Source: Pseudomonas vanderleydeniana (GTDB lineage Bacteria > Pseudomonadota > Gammaproteobacteria > Pseudomonadales > Pseudomonadaceae). From it: a stretch of DNA of 64,000 bases. The stretch covers positions 2,220,001 through 2,284,000 of the forward strand of contig NZ_CP077093.1 in assembly GCF_014268755.2 (NCBI RefSeq), given 5' to 3'. The translations under genes were made by a program, and so were the position numbers. This document shows positions 1 to 8,754 of this stretch, piece after piece. Every line of letters starts with the position of its first letter. The first letter of the stretch is position 1. The notes beneath the pieces were generated by a model. The model had not been told where the DNA came from and searched no databases. It saw only the letters and a program-made list of their open reading frames with translations.

Positions 1-523
1 TTGGCGGGCTGTCGGCGGCACTGATCAGTACCAGGTTCTCGCGGTACAGCGCGGTCGTGGCGATTTTCGGATGATGGATCTCGGCAGCCACCAACGCGCC
101 GTCGAGGCGGCGCTGGCGCACATCCTCCATCAGTTGTGTCCAGGTGCCGGTGATCAGTTCCAGGCTGACTTCGGGGTAGGTCCGGTGATATTCGGCGAGC
201 AGCGCCGGCAGGTGCACGGTTGCGCAGGATTCGATGGCGCCGATGCGCAAGGTGCCGGAAGGGCGGGTGTTGGCGTCAACGGCGCGCCTGGCTTCGTCCA
301 CCAGGTCGAGAATCCTCGAGCAGTATTCCAGGAAGATCTGCCCGGCCGGGCTGATGCTCAGGCCGCGCCCGGCACGTACGAACAGTTCGGTGCCCAGCTC
401 GCCCTCCAGTTGCTTGATGCGCGTGGTGATGTTGGAGGGCACGCAGTGCAGCCGTTGGGCGGCGAGGGCGATGCTGCCGGTTTCGGCAACCGCTTTCACC
501 ATGCGCATTTGCGCCAGTTCCAT
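1..523 (-). CDS. LysR-family transcriptional regulator (C-terminus cut by window edge)
   Basis: The first 174 codons are present; the frame stays open to base 1, so the C-terminal half lies outside the window. Translation begins MELAQMRMVKAVAETGS and runs through a LysR winged helix-turn-helix (residues about 3-60, including LAAQRLHCVPSNITTRIKQL), followed by the start of the type-2 periplasmic-binding-like effector domain (GTLRIGAIES, about residue 90). It is divergent from the EamA exporter across about 106 bp, the usual arrangement for a LysR protein controlling the neighbouring transporter and itself. The effector is unknown. Family assignment is firm; the target is inferred from position only. 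Confidence 0.9.
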   Translation of the reverse strand, partial: MELAQMRMVKAVAETGSIALAAQRLHCVPSNITTRIKQLEGELGTELFVRAGRGLSISPAGQIFLEYCSRILDLVDEARRAVDANTRPSGTLRIGAIESCATVHLPALLAEYHRTYPEVSLELITGTWTQLMEDVRQRRLDGALVAAEIHHPKIATTALYRENLVLISAADSPP

Positions 524-549
524 GATTCACTCCCGGTGAATTCTCGTCT

Positions 550-565
550 CAATATTCGTCAATTG
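550..565. promoter_or_regulatory. Candidate LysR operator between the LysR gene and the exporter
   Basis: CAAT-N8-ATTG is a short inverted repeat in the 106-bp divergent gap, 27 bp before the LysR start. LysR proteins usually bind an interrupted dyad in such gaps. The arms are only 4 bp, so this is weak evidence. Confidence 0.3.
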
Positions 566-629
566 TGCTGGACGCCAGGCCGCTCAAGACTGGGTGCACT
601 CCCTAGATCATCTTGGATGTCGTCCTGCC

Positions 630-1607
630 GTGAAAGCCCTGCCTTCGATAAAAGTGTCCCTCGCCACCGCCTCGGTGATTCTCTGTTGGGCCTATTCGCC
701 GACCGGTATCCATATCGGCCTGGAACACTACAGTCCGGGCCACCTGGCCCTGCTGCGTTTCCTGGTCGCCTCGGTGTTCATGGCCGGGGTGGCGCTGGTC
801 AAGGGGATTGCCTTGCCGCGCCTGCGTGACCTGCCTTGGCTGTTCGTGCTGGGCTTCTTCGCGATCTTCCTGCATCACGTCAGCATCAATTATGGCCAGC
901 AGTGGGTCACGCCGGGGGCGGGAAGCGTATTGGCGCAGTCGACGCCGCTGTTCAGTACGCTGATCGCCTACTTCTGGCTCAAGGAAGCGGTGACCGGCTG
1001 GCGCTGGCTGGGGGTGTTCGCCGGGTTCGTCGGAGTGCTGCTGGTGATCTGGGGGGATCGCGGGATCGGTACGTTCAATCCCCAGGGTTTTCTGATCGTG
1101 CTGGCGGCGCTGTCCTGGAGTATCTATTTCGCCCTGCAGAAGCACTACGCCCATCACTACAGTGGGCTGACCACGGTGTGCTACATGGTCTGGGCCGGGA
1201 CGCTGCTGCTGTGCGTCTACCTGCCGGGGCTGGAGCAGGCGGTGACCCGCGCTTCGCTGCGGGTGAATGTCGCGGTACTGGTGCTGGGGATCTTTCCCAG
1301 TGCCCTGGCCTACCTGGCCTGGGCCTATGTGCTGACGCATTCGGCGGTCAGTCGCTCAGCGGTTGCACTGTACCTGATTCCGCCGGTGGCGATCGTCATG
1401 GCGGCGCTGGTGCTGGGCGTCGGGGTGTCGCCGCTGGTGCTGCTGGGGGGCGCGGTCGTGCTGGGCAGTGTGCTGGCGTTGCATCTCGAGGGACGTGCTG
1501 GTGCGGTTTCTGGCGGCGATGCCGGTTCCAGCAGGGGAAGTCCCCATGGGCCCGATTCGAAGGTGCTCGCGCCCCAGGTCCAGCCCCGTGGGGCGGACCT
1601 GAAGTGA
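630..1607 (+). CDS. EamA/DMT-superfamily transporter, probable metabolite exporter
   Basis: A 325-residue inner-membrane protein with about ten hydrophobic helices in two EamA repeats (roughly residues 8-135 and 150-285), typical of the drug/metabolite transporter superfamily (RhtA/YdcZ-like). The substrate cannot be read from sequence. I chose GTG 630 (VKALPSIKVSLATAS) because hydrophobic coding character begins there; an upstream in-frame GTG at 594 would add 12 residues with no transporter character. The last 45 residues are Gly/Ser/Pro-rich and soluble. The gene is divergent from the LysR gene and converges on the XRE gene, with 6 bp between stop codons. Probably controlled by the LysR neighbour. 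Confidence 0.88.
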   Translation: MKALPSIKVSLATASVILCWAYSPTGIHIGLEHYSPGHLALLRFLVASVFMAGVALVKGIALPRLRDLPWLFVLGFFAIFLHHVSINYGQQWVTPGAGSVLAQSTPLFSTLIAYFWLKEAVTGWRWLGVFAGFVGVLLVIWGDRGIGTFNPQGFLIVLAALSWSIYFALQKHYAHHYSGLTTVCYMVWAGTLLLCVYLPGLEQAVTRASLRVNVAVLVLGIFPSALAYLAWAYVLTHSAVSRSAVALYLIPPVAIVMAALVLGVGVSPLVLLGGAVVLGSVLALHLEGRAGAVSGGDAGSSRGSPHGPDSKVLAPQVQPRGADLK

Positions 1608-1613
1608 GGTGAT

Positions 1614-1928
1614 TCAGGGCTTGGACAAGGCGAGATCGACCGCGGCGATCAGTTTTCCCAGGTCCTTTGAGGGGGCTTTGTGAATGACGCCGAACAGGTA
1701 GGCACGCTGTTCATCCTCGTCGCCCATATCCGCGAAAAACACTTTCAGTTTTACCCCGAGCACATCAGCGAACAGAAACAGGGCTTCGACGCTGGGTGTG
1801 TAACTGCCGGTTTCGAAGCGGCTGATGGTTTTGGGGTCAAAACCGGTTCTCTCACCAAGTTCAGCCTGAGTCAGCCCCGCTACCTTGCGATAGCGTCTAA
1901 TGGCCATACCCAAACTTGAAATTTCCAT
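1614..1928 (-). CDS. XRE/Cro-type helix-turn-helix transcriptional regulator
   Basis: A 104-residue protein with an HTH_3 domain at residues about 8-64 (RYRKVAGLTQAELGERTGF, then KTISRFETGSYTPSVEALF). The C-terminal 40 residues (DMGDEDEQRAYLFGVIHKA...) match no effector domain I recognise. It is a small stand-alone repressor type, not obviously paired with a toxin or with the adjacent exporter. A perfect 7-bp inverted repeat lies 77-96 bp upstream of its start and may be its operator. The ATG at 1928 is preceded by a weak GGGAA. Confidence 0.88.
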   Translation of the reverse strand: MEISSLGMAIRRYRKVAGLTQAELGERTGFDPKTISRFETGSYTPSVEALFLFADVLGVKLKVFFADMGDEDEQRAYLFGVIHKAPSKDLGKLIAAVDLALSKP

Positions 1929-2004
1929 CGCTCAATTCCCATTTAGAATCAAGAACTTAACGATAAATCTTTGCATTAGACAACACCATGATTCATCACC
2001 TTCT

Positions 2005-2024
2005 ATTGCATAATGTGATGCAAT
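2005..2024. promoter_or_regulatory. Inverted repeat ATTGCAT-N6-ATGCAAT, candidate XRE operator
   Basis: Perfect 7-bp arms (2005-2011 and 2018-2024) around the spacer AATGTG, in the 424-bp gap between the XRE gene and the GGDEF-EAL gene. Arm size and symmetry fit a dimeric helix-turn-helix repressor. The rest of the 1929-2352 gap is AT-rich near the XRE gene and contains no convincing gene. Confidence 0.5.
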
Positions 2025-2352
2025 TCGTAGAATCGACGGATCGGACAGGTATTCGCTGATCGGGTTTCAGGTGGCGGCTTCATGAAGCAGGACATCCTGA
2101 ACTTCATGTCGCGAGCACTGAACCGGGCCTTCGGGTGTCTGTTTCGCGGGTTTCAGCGGTCCATGCGTCGATCTGCTGACAACCTCGGTTTAACTCTAGT
2201 TGATCTTCGTCGAAGTTCTGCCGAACAGTGCGACGTGGCCCAGCCGTGGGCCGGGTATTGCGCACTGTCGTGGCGAACGGGTGCTTGTCTCTGCGGGGGC
2301 GGATGCCCTGCGCGAGCGGTTCAACCGGTAACTGCCCAGGTGAACTGAGCTC

Positions 2353-4050
2353 ATGGACGAGATGTATCGCAAGGTTGTGGATGCAGCCGCCATTTTTTCC
2401 GAGACGGATCTGAACGGCCGCATCACCTACGTCAACGAACCGTTCTGCACGATCTCCGGCTATAGCCGCGAGGAGTTGCTGGGGCAGAACCATCGCCTGC
2501 TCAATTCCGGTTTTCACCCGGCGGAATTCTTCACCGACATGTGGCGCACGCTGGCCCTCGGGCAGGTGTGGAAGGGCGAGGTGTGCAACCGGGCCAAGGA
2601 CGGGTCGCTGTTCTGGCTCGAGAGCACCATGGTGCCGTTGCTGGATGAGGTGACGGGAAGGGTGCGCAAGTACCTGTCGATCCGTTTCGATGTCAGTGAA
2701 AAGCAGCGTCTGCTGCACACCCTGCAGTGGCGGGTCGGCCATGACGTGCTGACCGGCCTGCCCAACCGGGCCTTTCTTTCCGAGCTGTTGAACCAGTCGC
2801 TGGAGTACGCCCGGCGCGAGCAGATCCCGCTGGCGGTGTGCATGCTCGACCTCGATGGCTTCAAGGCGATCAACGACAGCTACGGCCATGCCAGTGGCGA
2901 TGCGTTGCTGGTGGAGGTCGCGGCACGGCTGCGCGGGGTCATGCGCGGCGAGGACGTGGTGGCGCGGCTGGCCGGCGACGAGTTCGTGCTGATCCTGCGT
3001 TACGTACGCAATAGCCAGGAGCTGCGTGCGGCGCTGCAACGGGTGTTGTGGGCTCTCGCGGCGCCGTACTCGCTCCACCAGCAGGAGGTGCATGTCCATG
3101 CCAGTATCGGCGTGACCCTGTTCCCGGAAGATGATGAGGATGCCGAGACCCTGTTGCGCCACGCGGACCAGGCCATGTACATGGCCAAGCAGGGTGGGCG
3201 CAACCGTTTCCAGCTGTTCGACGTGTCGCTGGACCAGGAGATCAGGGCGACCTACCAGACGGTGGAATTGCTGCGCCAGGCCCTGGCGGCCGACGAGCTG
3301 CGGCTGGTCTATCAGCCCAAGGTCAACCTGCGCAGCGGCCAGGTGGTCGGTTTCGAGGCACAGGTGTGTTGGCAGAGCCCGCAACGTGGCCTGCTCGAGT
3401 CCCATGAGTTCCTGCCGCTGGTGGCGCAGACGGAGGTGATCGGCGAGATCGGCGAGTGGGCGATCGAGCGTGTGCTGGTGCAGATCCGCGACTGGCTGCG
3501 GGCAGGGTTCGAATGGCCGGTCAGCCTGGATGTCGCCGCCCGGCACTTCCAGCGCGCGGACTTTGTCCCGCGGTTGCGCTCGCTGCTGGCCCGCTATGTC
3601 GAGGTGCCTGCGTGGATGCTGGACCTGGAGATCGTCGAGTCGGTGGCGATCGAGAACATCCAGCGCGTCAGCCAGTGCCTGCACGCCTGCCAGGCGCTGG
3701 GGGTGCGGTTTTCCCTGGACGACTTCGGTACCGGCTATTCGTCCCTGAGCTACCTCAAGCGCCTGCCGACCGAGACCATCAAGATCGACCCTTCCTTCGT
3801 TCGCGACATTCTCCATGACCAGGACGACCTGGCCCTGACCACCGCGATCATCGGCCTGGCCCGGGCCTTTGGCCGGGAGGTGGTAGCCGAGGGGTTGGAG
3901 ACCGCCGAGCAGGGTCAGTTGCTGGTGAGCCTGGGGTGCGACGTGGCGCAGGGCCAGTTCATTGCCCGGCCGATGGGGGCGACGCAGGTGCCCGGTTGGG
4001 TACGGGCGTTTGCCCCTTCGCCACTCTGGCGTGCCTTGCCCGCACCCTAG
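2353..4050 (+). CDS. PAS-GGDEF-EAL protein, c-di-GMP metabolism
   Basis: A 565-residue cytosolic protein with three domains: PAS (about 5-118), GGDEF (about 125-290) and EAL (about 300-550). The cyclase signature reads AGDEF (207-211), with an intact RxxD inhibitory site (R198-D201) five residues upstream. The EAL domain keeps E335, E429, D456-D457 (DDFGTG), K477, E513 and Q533. However, the EAL tripeptide is EAQ, the following LxRW is QVCW, and the conserved metal-binding Asn is Asp (D393). Cyclase activity is therefore plausible, while phosphodiesterase activity may be reduced or the EAL domain may act as a sensor. There is no membrane segment, so the PAS domain senses an internal signal. 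It ends tail-to-tail, 1 bp from the solute-binding protein gene. Confidence 0.93.
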   Translation: MDEMYRKVVDAAAIFSETDLNGRITYVNEPFCTISGYSREELLGQNHRLLNSGFHPAEFFTDMWRTLALGQVWKGEVCNRAKDGSLFWLESTMVPLLDEVTGRVRKYLSIRFDVSEKQRLLHTLQWRVGHDVLTGLPNRAFLSELLNQSLEYARREQIPLAVCMLDLDGFKAINDSYGHASGDALLVEVAARLRGVMRGEDVVARLAGDEFVLILRYVRNSQELRAALQRVLWALAAPYSLHQQEVHVHASIGVTLFPEDDEDAETLLRHADQAMYMAKQGGRNRFQLFDVSLDQEIRATYQTVELLRQALAADELRLVYQPKVNLRSGQVVGFEAQVCWQSPQRGLLESHEFLPLVAQTEVIGEIGEWAIERVLVQIRDWLRAGFEWPVSLDVAARHFQRADFVPRLRSLLARYVEVPAWMLDLEIVESVAIENIQRVSQCLHACQALGVRFSLDDFGTGYSSLSYLKRLPTETIKIDPSFVRDILHDQDDLALTTAIIGLARAFGREVVAEGLETAEQGQLLVSLGCDVAQGQFIARPMGATQVPGWVRAFAPSPLWRALPAP

Positions 4051-4051
4051 G

Positions 4052-4801
4052 CTATTGCTGGGACGGCCTGTTTGCGGTGTAGCGCTCGATGATCGCGTCG
4101 ACTTCACCGGACATCTTCATGCGTAGCAGTGTTCGCAGGATCTGTTGCACCGGCAGAGCCGGGTCGTTGCGCACCGCGCAGCCGACCCCTTGTTCCGTCA
4201 GCACCGCCACTTCGCGCAGTTGCTGTGATTCGGGAAGCGTGAGGTTGAAACGGTCCAGGTTCCACTGGTTGCTGACGGCATAGTGATAACGACCCGCGGC
4301 GAGCTTCTGCAGGACCTGTTCCTGGTTGCGGGCATCGTCGCGTACCAACTGGCCGTTGTCGAACAGCGGTTGCAGGGTCGGGTAGGTGTAGCCCAGCACC
4401 GTACCGATCAGTTGCCGGGGCAGTTCCCTCGGGTCGGCCTGGAGCGGATAGGCGGCATTGCTGATCAGCACGTCGCGCTGGGTCAGCAGGGGTGTACTCC
4501 ATATATAGTCGGCCTGCTGGTTCGGCAGCCAGGGCTGCGCGGTATAGCAGTTCACGTCGATATCGCCGTGCTGCATGGCAAGCTGTACCCGTGCCCGTGC
4601 CAGCACGTGAAACTCGGCGGGCTTTCCGACCTGTCGGGACAGGCTGGTCATCAGGTCATAGAGAATGCCCTGGGTCGGCTGGCCGTTCTCGATCTGGACC
4701 TGCGGCATCGCCCAGCTGTCGGCCACGGCGAAGCGCAGCGGCGTGGGTTCGGCGAAGCAGTTGGCGGTGATCAGCGCAAGGACGCCCCACACTAGACGCA
4801 T
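4052..4801 (-). CDS. Periplasmic solute-binding protein, family 3 (amino-acid type)
   Basis: A 249-residue protein with a signal peptide (residues 1-17, ending NCFAEP) and an SBP_bac_3 fold (PLRFAVADSWAMPQV..., LYDLMTSLSRQVGKPAEFHV, GDIDVNCYTAQPW, YAVSNQWNLDRF). No permease or ATPase gene is adjacent. It resembles stand-alone periplasmic binding proteins common in Pseudomonas, which may feed a distant transporter or act as sensors. Ligand unknown. Its start is 148 bp from dnaX, transcribed divergently. Confidence 0.85.
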   Translation of the reverse strand: MRLVWGVLALITANCFAEPTPLRFAVADSWAMPQVQIENGQPTQGILYDLMTSLSRQVGKPAEFHVLARARVQLAMQHGDIDVNCYTAQPWLPNQQADYIWSTPLLTQRDVLISNAAYPLQADPRELPRQLIGTVLGYTYPTLQPLFDNGQLVRDDARNQEQVLQKLAAGRYHYAVSNQWNLDRFNLTLPESQQLREVAVLTEQGVGCAVRNDPALPVQQILRTLLRMKMSGEVDAIIERYTANRPSQQ

Positions 4802-4949
4802 CAGGTTCTCCCTCGGGAGTACGACGTTCGGGCTGCGGATTGTCCCACAAACTGTGCCCCAGGCAGATTAGAGAAGCACGCCGGATGCAATTTCGCCCCT
4901 GCTCCGCTAGCATTAGCGGTCTTCCGCTTTCCAGATGCGACGGTTATCG

Positions 4950-7079
4950 ATGAGTTATCAGGTTCTTGCACGTAAATGGCGTCCGCGCTCGTTCCGCGAA
5001 ATGGTCGGCCAGACCCATGTGCTCAAGGCGCTGATCAATGCTCTGGACAGCCAGCGGCTGCACCACGCCTACCTGTTCACCGGTACCCGCGGGGTGGGCA
5101 AGACCACCATCGCGCGAATCATCGCCAAGTGCCTGAACTGCGAAACCGGTATCACCTCCTCGCCTTGCGGCAGCTGTTCGGTGTGCCGCGAGATCGACGA
5201 AGGGCGTTTCGTCGACCTGATCGAGATCGACGCCGCGAGCCGCACCAAGGTCGAGGATACCCGCGAGCTGCTGGATAACGTGCAGTACGCACCGAGCCGT
5301 GGGCGCTTCAAGGTCTACCTGATCGACGAAGTGCACATGCTGTCCAGCCACTCGTTCAACGCCTTGCTGAAAACCCTGGAAGAGCCGCCGCCCTACGTCA
5401 AGTTCATCCTGGCGACCACCGACCCGCAGAAACTTCCGGCAACGATTTTGTCACGCTGCCTGCAGTTCTCCCTGAAGAACATGACCCCGGAGCGGGTGGT
5501 CGAGCATCTGACCCACGTCCTCGGGGTCGAGAACGTGCCGTTCGAAGACGACGCCCTGTGGCTGCTCGGGCGTGCGGCCGACGGTTCGATGCGCGACGCC
5601 ATGAGCCTGACCGACCAGGCCATTGCCTTCGGCGAAGGCAAGGTCCTGGCCAGTGATGTGCGGGCCATGCTCGGCACGCTGGACCATGGCCAGGTCTACG
5701 ACGTGCTGCATGCGTTGATCGAGGGTGACGCCAAGGCGCTGCTCGAAGCCGTGCGCCATCTGGCCGAGCAGGGGCCGGACTGGAACGGCGTGCTTTCGGA
5801 AATCCTCAACGTGCTGCATCGTGTGGCGATTGCCCAGGCGCTGCCGGAGGGCGTCGATAACGGCCATGGCGATCGTGACCGGGTGTTGGCCCTGGCCCAG
5901 GCGCTGCCGGCCGAGGACGTGCAGTTCTACTACCAGATGGGCCTGATCGGTCGACGCGACCTGCCGCTGGCGCCGGACCCGCGTGGCGGCTTCGAGATGG
6001 TGCTGTTGCGCATGCTTGCCTTCCGCCCGGCCGACAGTGCTGCCGCACCCAGGCAGCCACTAAAGCCAGTGGGGATCAGCCAGGCCACAGTTGATTCCGC
6101 GAACAAGGTGGCGGGGCCGGCAACTGTCGCGCCGATAGCGGCAGCCGTGGCCCCGGTGGCCGAGGTGCCTGCCGCGCCGGTTGCAGCACCTGTTGCGCCG
6201 GAGCCCACCCCGGCTCCCGCAGTCGAGGTCGCGCCTGAGCCGGTTGCCGAAGTGGCTCCCGCAACTGAACCCGAACCGGCCGCCCCGGCAGTCGAGGAAA
6301 TCGACCTGCCCTGGAACGAGCCAGCCCAGGTGCCGAGCCAGGCGACGGCCCCCGAGCCCGAGCCCGAGCCCGTGGCCGAGCGCGAGCCGCAGGTTGTCGT
6401 CGAACATCCGGCCCCGGTGCCGCCGGTGGCTCCCGAAAACAGCGTGCAGGCTGCTCCCGAATGGGCGGCTGCGCCGATCCCCGATTCGGTCCCGGCCCAG
6501 ATGGCCAGCACCGTGGCAGGTCCCGACCGCGACGACGAGCCGCCGCTGGACGAAGACTACATCGAGCCGGACATGGATTCGGCCTACAGTTACCTGGATG
6601 AACTGGCGAGCGAACATGCCGCCGAGCTGGAGCCACAACCTGAGCCCGAGCCGCTGCCTGCGGCGCAACCGGCTACTGGCTTGGCGCTGGAATGGTTGCA
6701 ACTGTTCCCGAAACTGCCGATATCCGGCATGACCGGCAGCATCGCGGCCAACTGCACCCTGATCGCGGTCAACGGTGACGACTGGCTGCTGCACCTGGAC
6801 CCCGCCCACAGTGCGCTGTTCAACCCGACCCAGCAGCGGCGCCTCAATGAAGCGCTGAACCAGTACCATGGACGGACGCTGAAGCTGAACATCGAGCTGA
6901 TCAAGCCCGAGCAGGAGACCCCGGCCCAGGCGGCGGCCCGCCGTCGGCACGAGCGGCAGAACGAGGCCATTGCCTCGATTCATGCCGATCCGTTCATCCA
7001 GCAAATGATGCAACAGTTCGGCGCGGTGGTCCGTGACGATACTATTGAACCTGTCGATGCCCTGGTGACCCAGGGCTAA
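4950..7079 (+). CDS. dnaX: DNA polymerase III subunit tau (DnaX)
   Basis: 709 residues from the ATG giving MSYQVLARKWRPRSF; an in-frame codon at 4935 is less typical. This is the clamp-loader ATPase: Walker A GTRGVGKTT (about 45-53), a zinc-binding cysteine set C64/C73/C76/C79, Walker B with LIDEVHML, and a sensor-1 region. An unusually Pro/Ala/Glu-rich linker (about residues 370-580, rich in EPEPEP-type runs) precedes the C-terminal alpha/DnaB-binding tau domain (LEWLQLFPKLPISGMTGSI). I see no A-AAA-AAG slippery heptamer like that producing gamma in E. coli. It heads the conserved dnaX-ybaB-recR group. Confidence 0.97.
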   Translation: MSYQVLARKWRPRSFREMVGQTHVLKALINALDSQRLHHAYLFTGTRGVGKTTIARIIAKCLNCETGITSSPCGSCSVCREIDEGRFVDLIEIDAASRTKVEDTRELLDNVQYAPSRGRFKVYLIDEVHMLSSHSFNALLKTLEEPPPYVKFILATTDPQKLPATILSRCLQFSLKNMTPERVVEHLTHVLGVENVPFEDDALWLLGRAADGSMRDAMSLTDQAIAFGEGKVLASDVRAMLGTLDHGQVYDVLHALIEGDAKALLEAVRHLAEQGPDWNGVLSEILNVLHRVAIAQALPEGVDNGHGDRDRVLALAQALPAEDVQFYYQMGLIGRRDLPLAPDPRGGFEMVLLRMLAFRPADSAAAPRQPLKPVGISQATVDSANKVAGPATVAPIAAAVAPVAEVPAAPVAAPVAPEPTPAPAVEVAPEPVAEVAPATEPEPAAPAVEEIDLPWNEPAQVPSQATAPEPEPEPVAEREPQVVVEHPAPVPPVAPENSVQAAPEWAAAPIPDSVPAQMASTVAGPDRDDEPPLDEDYIEPDMDSAYSYLDELASEHAAELEPQPEPEPLPAAQPATGLALEWLQLFPKLPISGMTGSIAANCTLIAVNGDDWLLHLDPAHSALFNPTQQRRLNEALNQYHGRTLKLNIELIKPEQETPAQAAARRRHERQNEAIASIHADPFIQQMMQQFGAVVRDDTIEPVDALVTQG

Positions 7080-7142
7080 TAACTGAAGGACGCGAGGCGC
7101 GAGCCTTGCATCCATTGTCCAAGCAACTTTGAGGTGATTCCC

Positions 7143-7481
7143 ATGATGAAGGGTGGCATGGCCGGCCTGATGAAGCAGGCGCAGCAGATGCAGGAAAAAA
7201 TGGCCAAGATGCAGGAAGAACTGGCCAACGCTGAAGTCACCGGCAAGGCTGGCGGCGACATGGTCACCGTGGTCATGACCGGCCGTCATGACGTCAAGCG
7301 CGTGAGCATCGACCCAAGCCTGCTCGAAGGCGTCAGCGATGACGATCGTGAAGTACTGGAAGACCTGTTTGCCGCCGCCGTCAACGACGCCGTGCGCAAG
7401 ATCGAAGCCAACAGCGCCGACAAGATGTCCGGCATGACCGCTGGCATGCAGCTGCCACCGGGCTTCAAGATGCCGTTCTAA
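7143..7481 (+). CDS. ybaB: YbaB/EbfC-family nucleoid-associated protein
   Basis: A 112-residue protein. It has the family's alpha-helical start ([21 protein letters not shown]), central beta strands ([21 protein letters not shown]) and a conserved C-terminal helix ending [12 protein letters not shown]. It forms dimers that bind DNA. The ATG at 7143 follows GAGGTG at suitable spacing; an in-frame upstream start at 7134 lacks this. It lies 63 bp after dnaX and 134 bp before recR, the standard replication/recombination cluster. Confidence 0.96.
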   Translation: MMKGGMAGLMKQAQQMQEKMAKMQEELANAEVTGKAGGDMVTVVMTGRHDVKRVSIDPSLLEGVSDDDREVLEDLFAAAVNDAVRKIEANSADKMSGMTAGMQLPPGFKMPF

Positions 7482-7499
7482 GGCAACTTGCCGTTCAAC

Positions 7500-7524
7500 A
7501 ATGCCAGGCCTGACGCCTGGCATT
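7500..7524 (+). terminator. Hairpin between ybaB and recR
   Basis: A perfect 10-bp stem (AATGCCAGGC / GCCTGGCATT) with a 5-base loop, 18 bp after the ybaB stop. The following bases (GTCGTTTCC) are only weakly T-rich, so it may attenuate or protect the mRNA rather than fully terminate. Confidence 0.55.
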
Positions 7525-7615
7525 GTCGTTTCCGGGGTTTGCTGCCCGCGTATTTGACGCTGGCCGGAGCCGCGGGTATAAACCGCCTCTCGCAGTTTTG
7601 TCGGACCTATCGCCC

Positions 7616-8218
7616 ATGAGCTTCAGCCCCCTGATTCGCCAACTGATCGACGCCTTTCGGGTATTGCCCGGGGTCGGCCAGAAAACCGCCCAGCGCATGG
7701 CCCTGCAGCTGCTGGAGCGTGATCGCAGCGGCGGCTCGCGCCTGGCCCAGGCGTTGGCCCAGGCCATGGACGGGGTCGGGCACTGCCGCCAGTGCCGCAC
7801 CCTGACCGAGGACGACCTGTGCCCGCAGTGTGCCGACCCTCGGCGCGACGACAGCCTGTTGTGCGTGGTCGAAGGGCCGATGGATGTCTACGCGGTGGAG
7901 CAGACCGGTTATCGCGGCCGCTACTTCGTGCTCAAGGGGCACCTGTCGCCACTCGACGGCCTGGGGCCGGAGGCCATTGGTATTCCACAACTGCTGGCTC
8001 GTATCGAGGAGCAGGGCAGTTTCACCGAAGTCATCCTGGCCACCAACCCGACGGTCGAGGGTGAAGCCACCGCGCACTACATTGCCCAATTGCTCACCAA
8101 CAAAGGCCTGGTCACCTCGCGTATCGCCCATGGCGTACCGCTTGGCGGTGAGCTGGAGCTGGTGGACGGCGGAACCCTCGCGCATTCGTTTGCCGGGCGC
8201 AAGCCGATCAGCCTGTAG
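7616..8218 (+). CDS. recR: Recombination mediator RecR
   Basis: 200 residues, the normal RecR length. It has the N-terminal helix-hairpin-helix ([19 protein letters not shown]), the zinc finger with C57, C60, C69 and C72 (CRQC...CPQC), the Toprim domain ([15 protein letters not shown]) and the C-terminal Walker-B-like segment. It acts with RecF/RecO to load RecA on SSB-coated DNA. The start at 7616 ([14 protein letters not shown]) matches the family; a longer in-frame opening from 7523 lacks family similarity. Confidence 0.97.
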   Translation: MSFSPLIRQLIDAFRVLPGVGQKTAQRMALQLLERDRSGGSRLAQALAQAMDGVGHCRQCRTLTEDDLCPQCADPRRDDSLLCVVEGPMDVYAVEQTGYRGRYFVLKGHLSPLDGLGPEAIGIPQLLARIEEQGSFTEVILATNPTVEGEATAHYIAQLLTNKGLVTSRIAHGVPLGGELELVDGGTLAHSFAGRKPISL

Positions 8219-8272
8219 CTGTTGCCGGCGTCCCGTTGGTGGGGCGCCTGGCCCGCTTGACCTGCCGGTGCT

Positions 8273-8605
8273 TCAGGACGTCAGCAGCAGCACGATCTGC
8301 TCCAGGCGGGTGTTGGCGACCCAGGCCACCAGCGTGCCGACGATTGTCGCCCCGCCGGCCATGTAGGCGAGGCGTGCGCGGATGGATTTCACATCGCTGC
8401 GTACTTCGCCGAGGTCGCGGTGGATGTACTCGAAGCGGGTTTCCAATTCGGTGATGCGAGGTTCCATGAGGTTGCCTCCAGTGGGGTCGTTCGGCTTGGC
8501 CGAGGCGGTCGGTGGGGGGCATGGCCGCAACGGCTCATGATTGTCCGGCCATTTCCCGGCGGGGTGCAGATGCGATGTGGCATAGCGTTTGAACTCGACT
8601 TCCAT
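8273..8605 (-). CDS. Small coiled-coil protein with one C-terminal membrane segment
   Basis: Unrecognised. Two starts are possible. ATG 8605 gives 110 residues; ATG 8467 gives 64 residues and has the better ribosome-binding site (GGAGG, 7 bases before). The shared part is a short heptad-like helix (MEPRITELETRFEYIHRDLG, then EVRSDVKSIRARL) followed by one hydrophobic segment (AYMAGGATIVGTLVAWVA). The extra N-terminal part of the long form (RYATSHLHPAGKWPDNHEP) looks vaguely conserved from memory, so the long form may be real. The topology, coiled coil plus C-terminal anchor, resembles small accessory membrane proteins. It sits alone between recR and the Psl operon. Confidence 0.6.
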   Translation of the reverse strand: MEVEFKRYATSHLHPAGKWPDNHEPLRPCPPPTASAKPNDPTGGNLMEPRITELETRFEYIHRDLGEVRSDVKSIRARLAYMAGGATIVGTLVAWVANTRLEQIVLLLTS

Positions 8606-8754
8606 GTGATTGCTCGTCCTCGAAGGTCCTGGTGCCGGGCGTCATTGCCCGGATAAAAGACACCTCAAAAACTCGCTCTATTTGGCTGGCGGGTCAATTG
8701 AGGCGATTCCCCAAGACCTATAGGAAAAGTCACCGACACTGGAGGTTCGCCTGC

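Noticed and set aside
2082..2348. An 88-codon open frame immediately before the c-di-GMP gene
   Set aside because: Cys/Arg-rich translation without features and no ribosome-binding site; likely leader or noncoding DNA.
2104..4107. A 667-codon open frame on the minus strand opposite the PAS-GGDEF-EAL gene
   Set aside because: It has no recognisable domain and mirrors the codon structure of the well-supported plus-strand gene; typical of antisense frames in GC-rich DNA.
4802..4949. Possible 4.5S signal-recognition RNA next to dnaX
   Set aside because: I looked for the conserved SRP core (AGGTCCGGAAGGAAGCAG-like) in this gap and did not find it.
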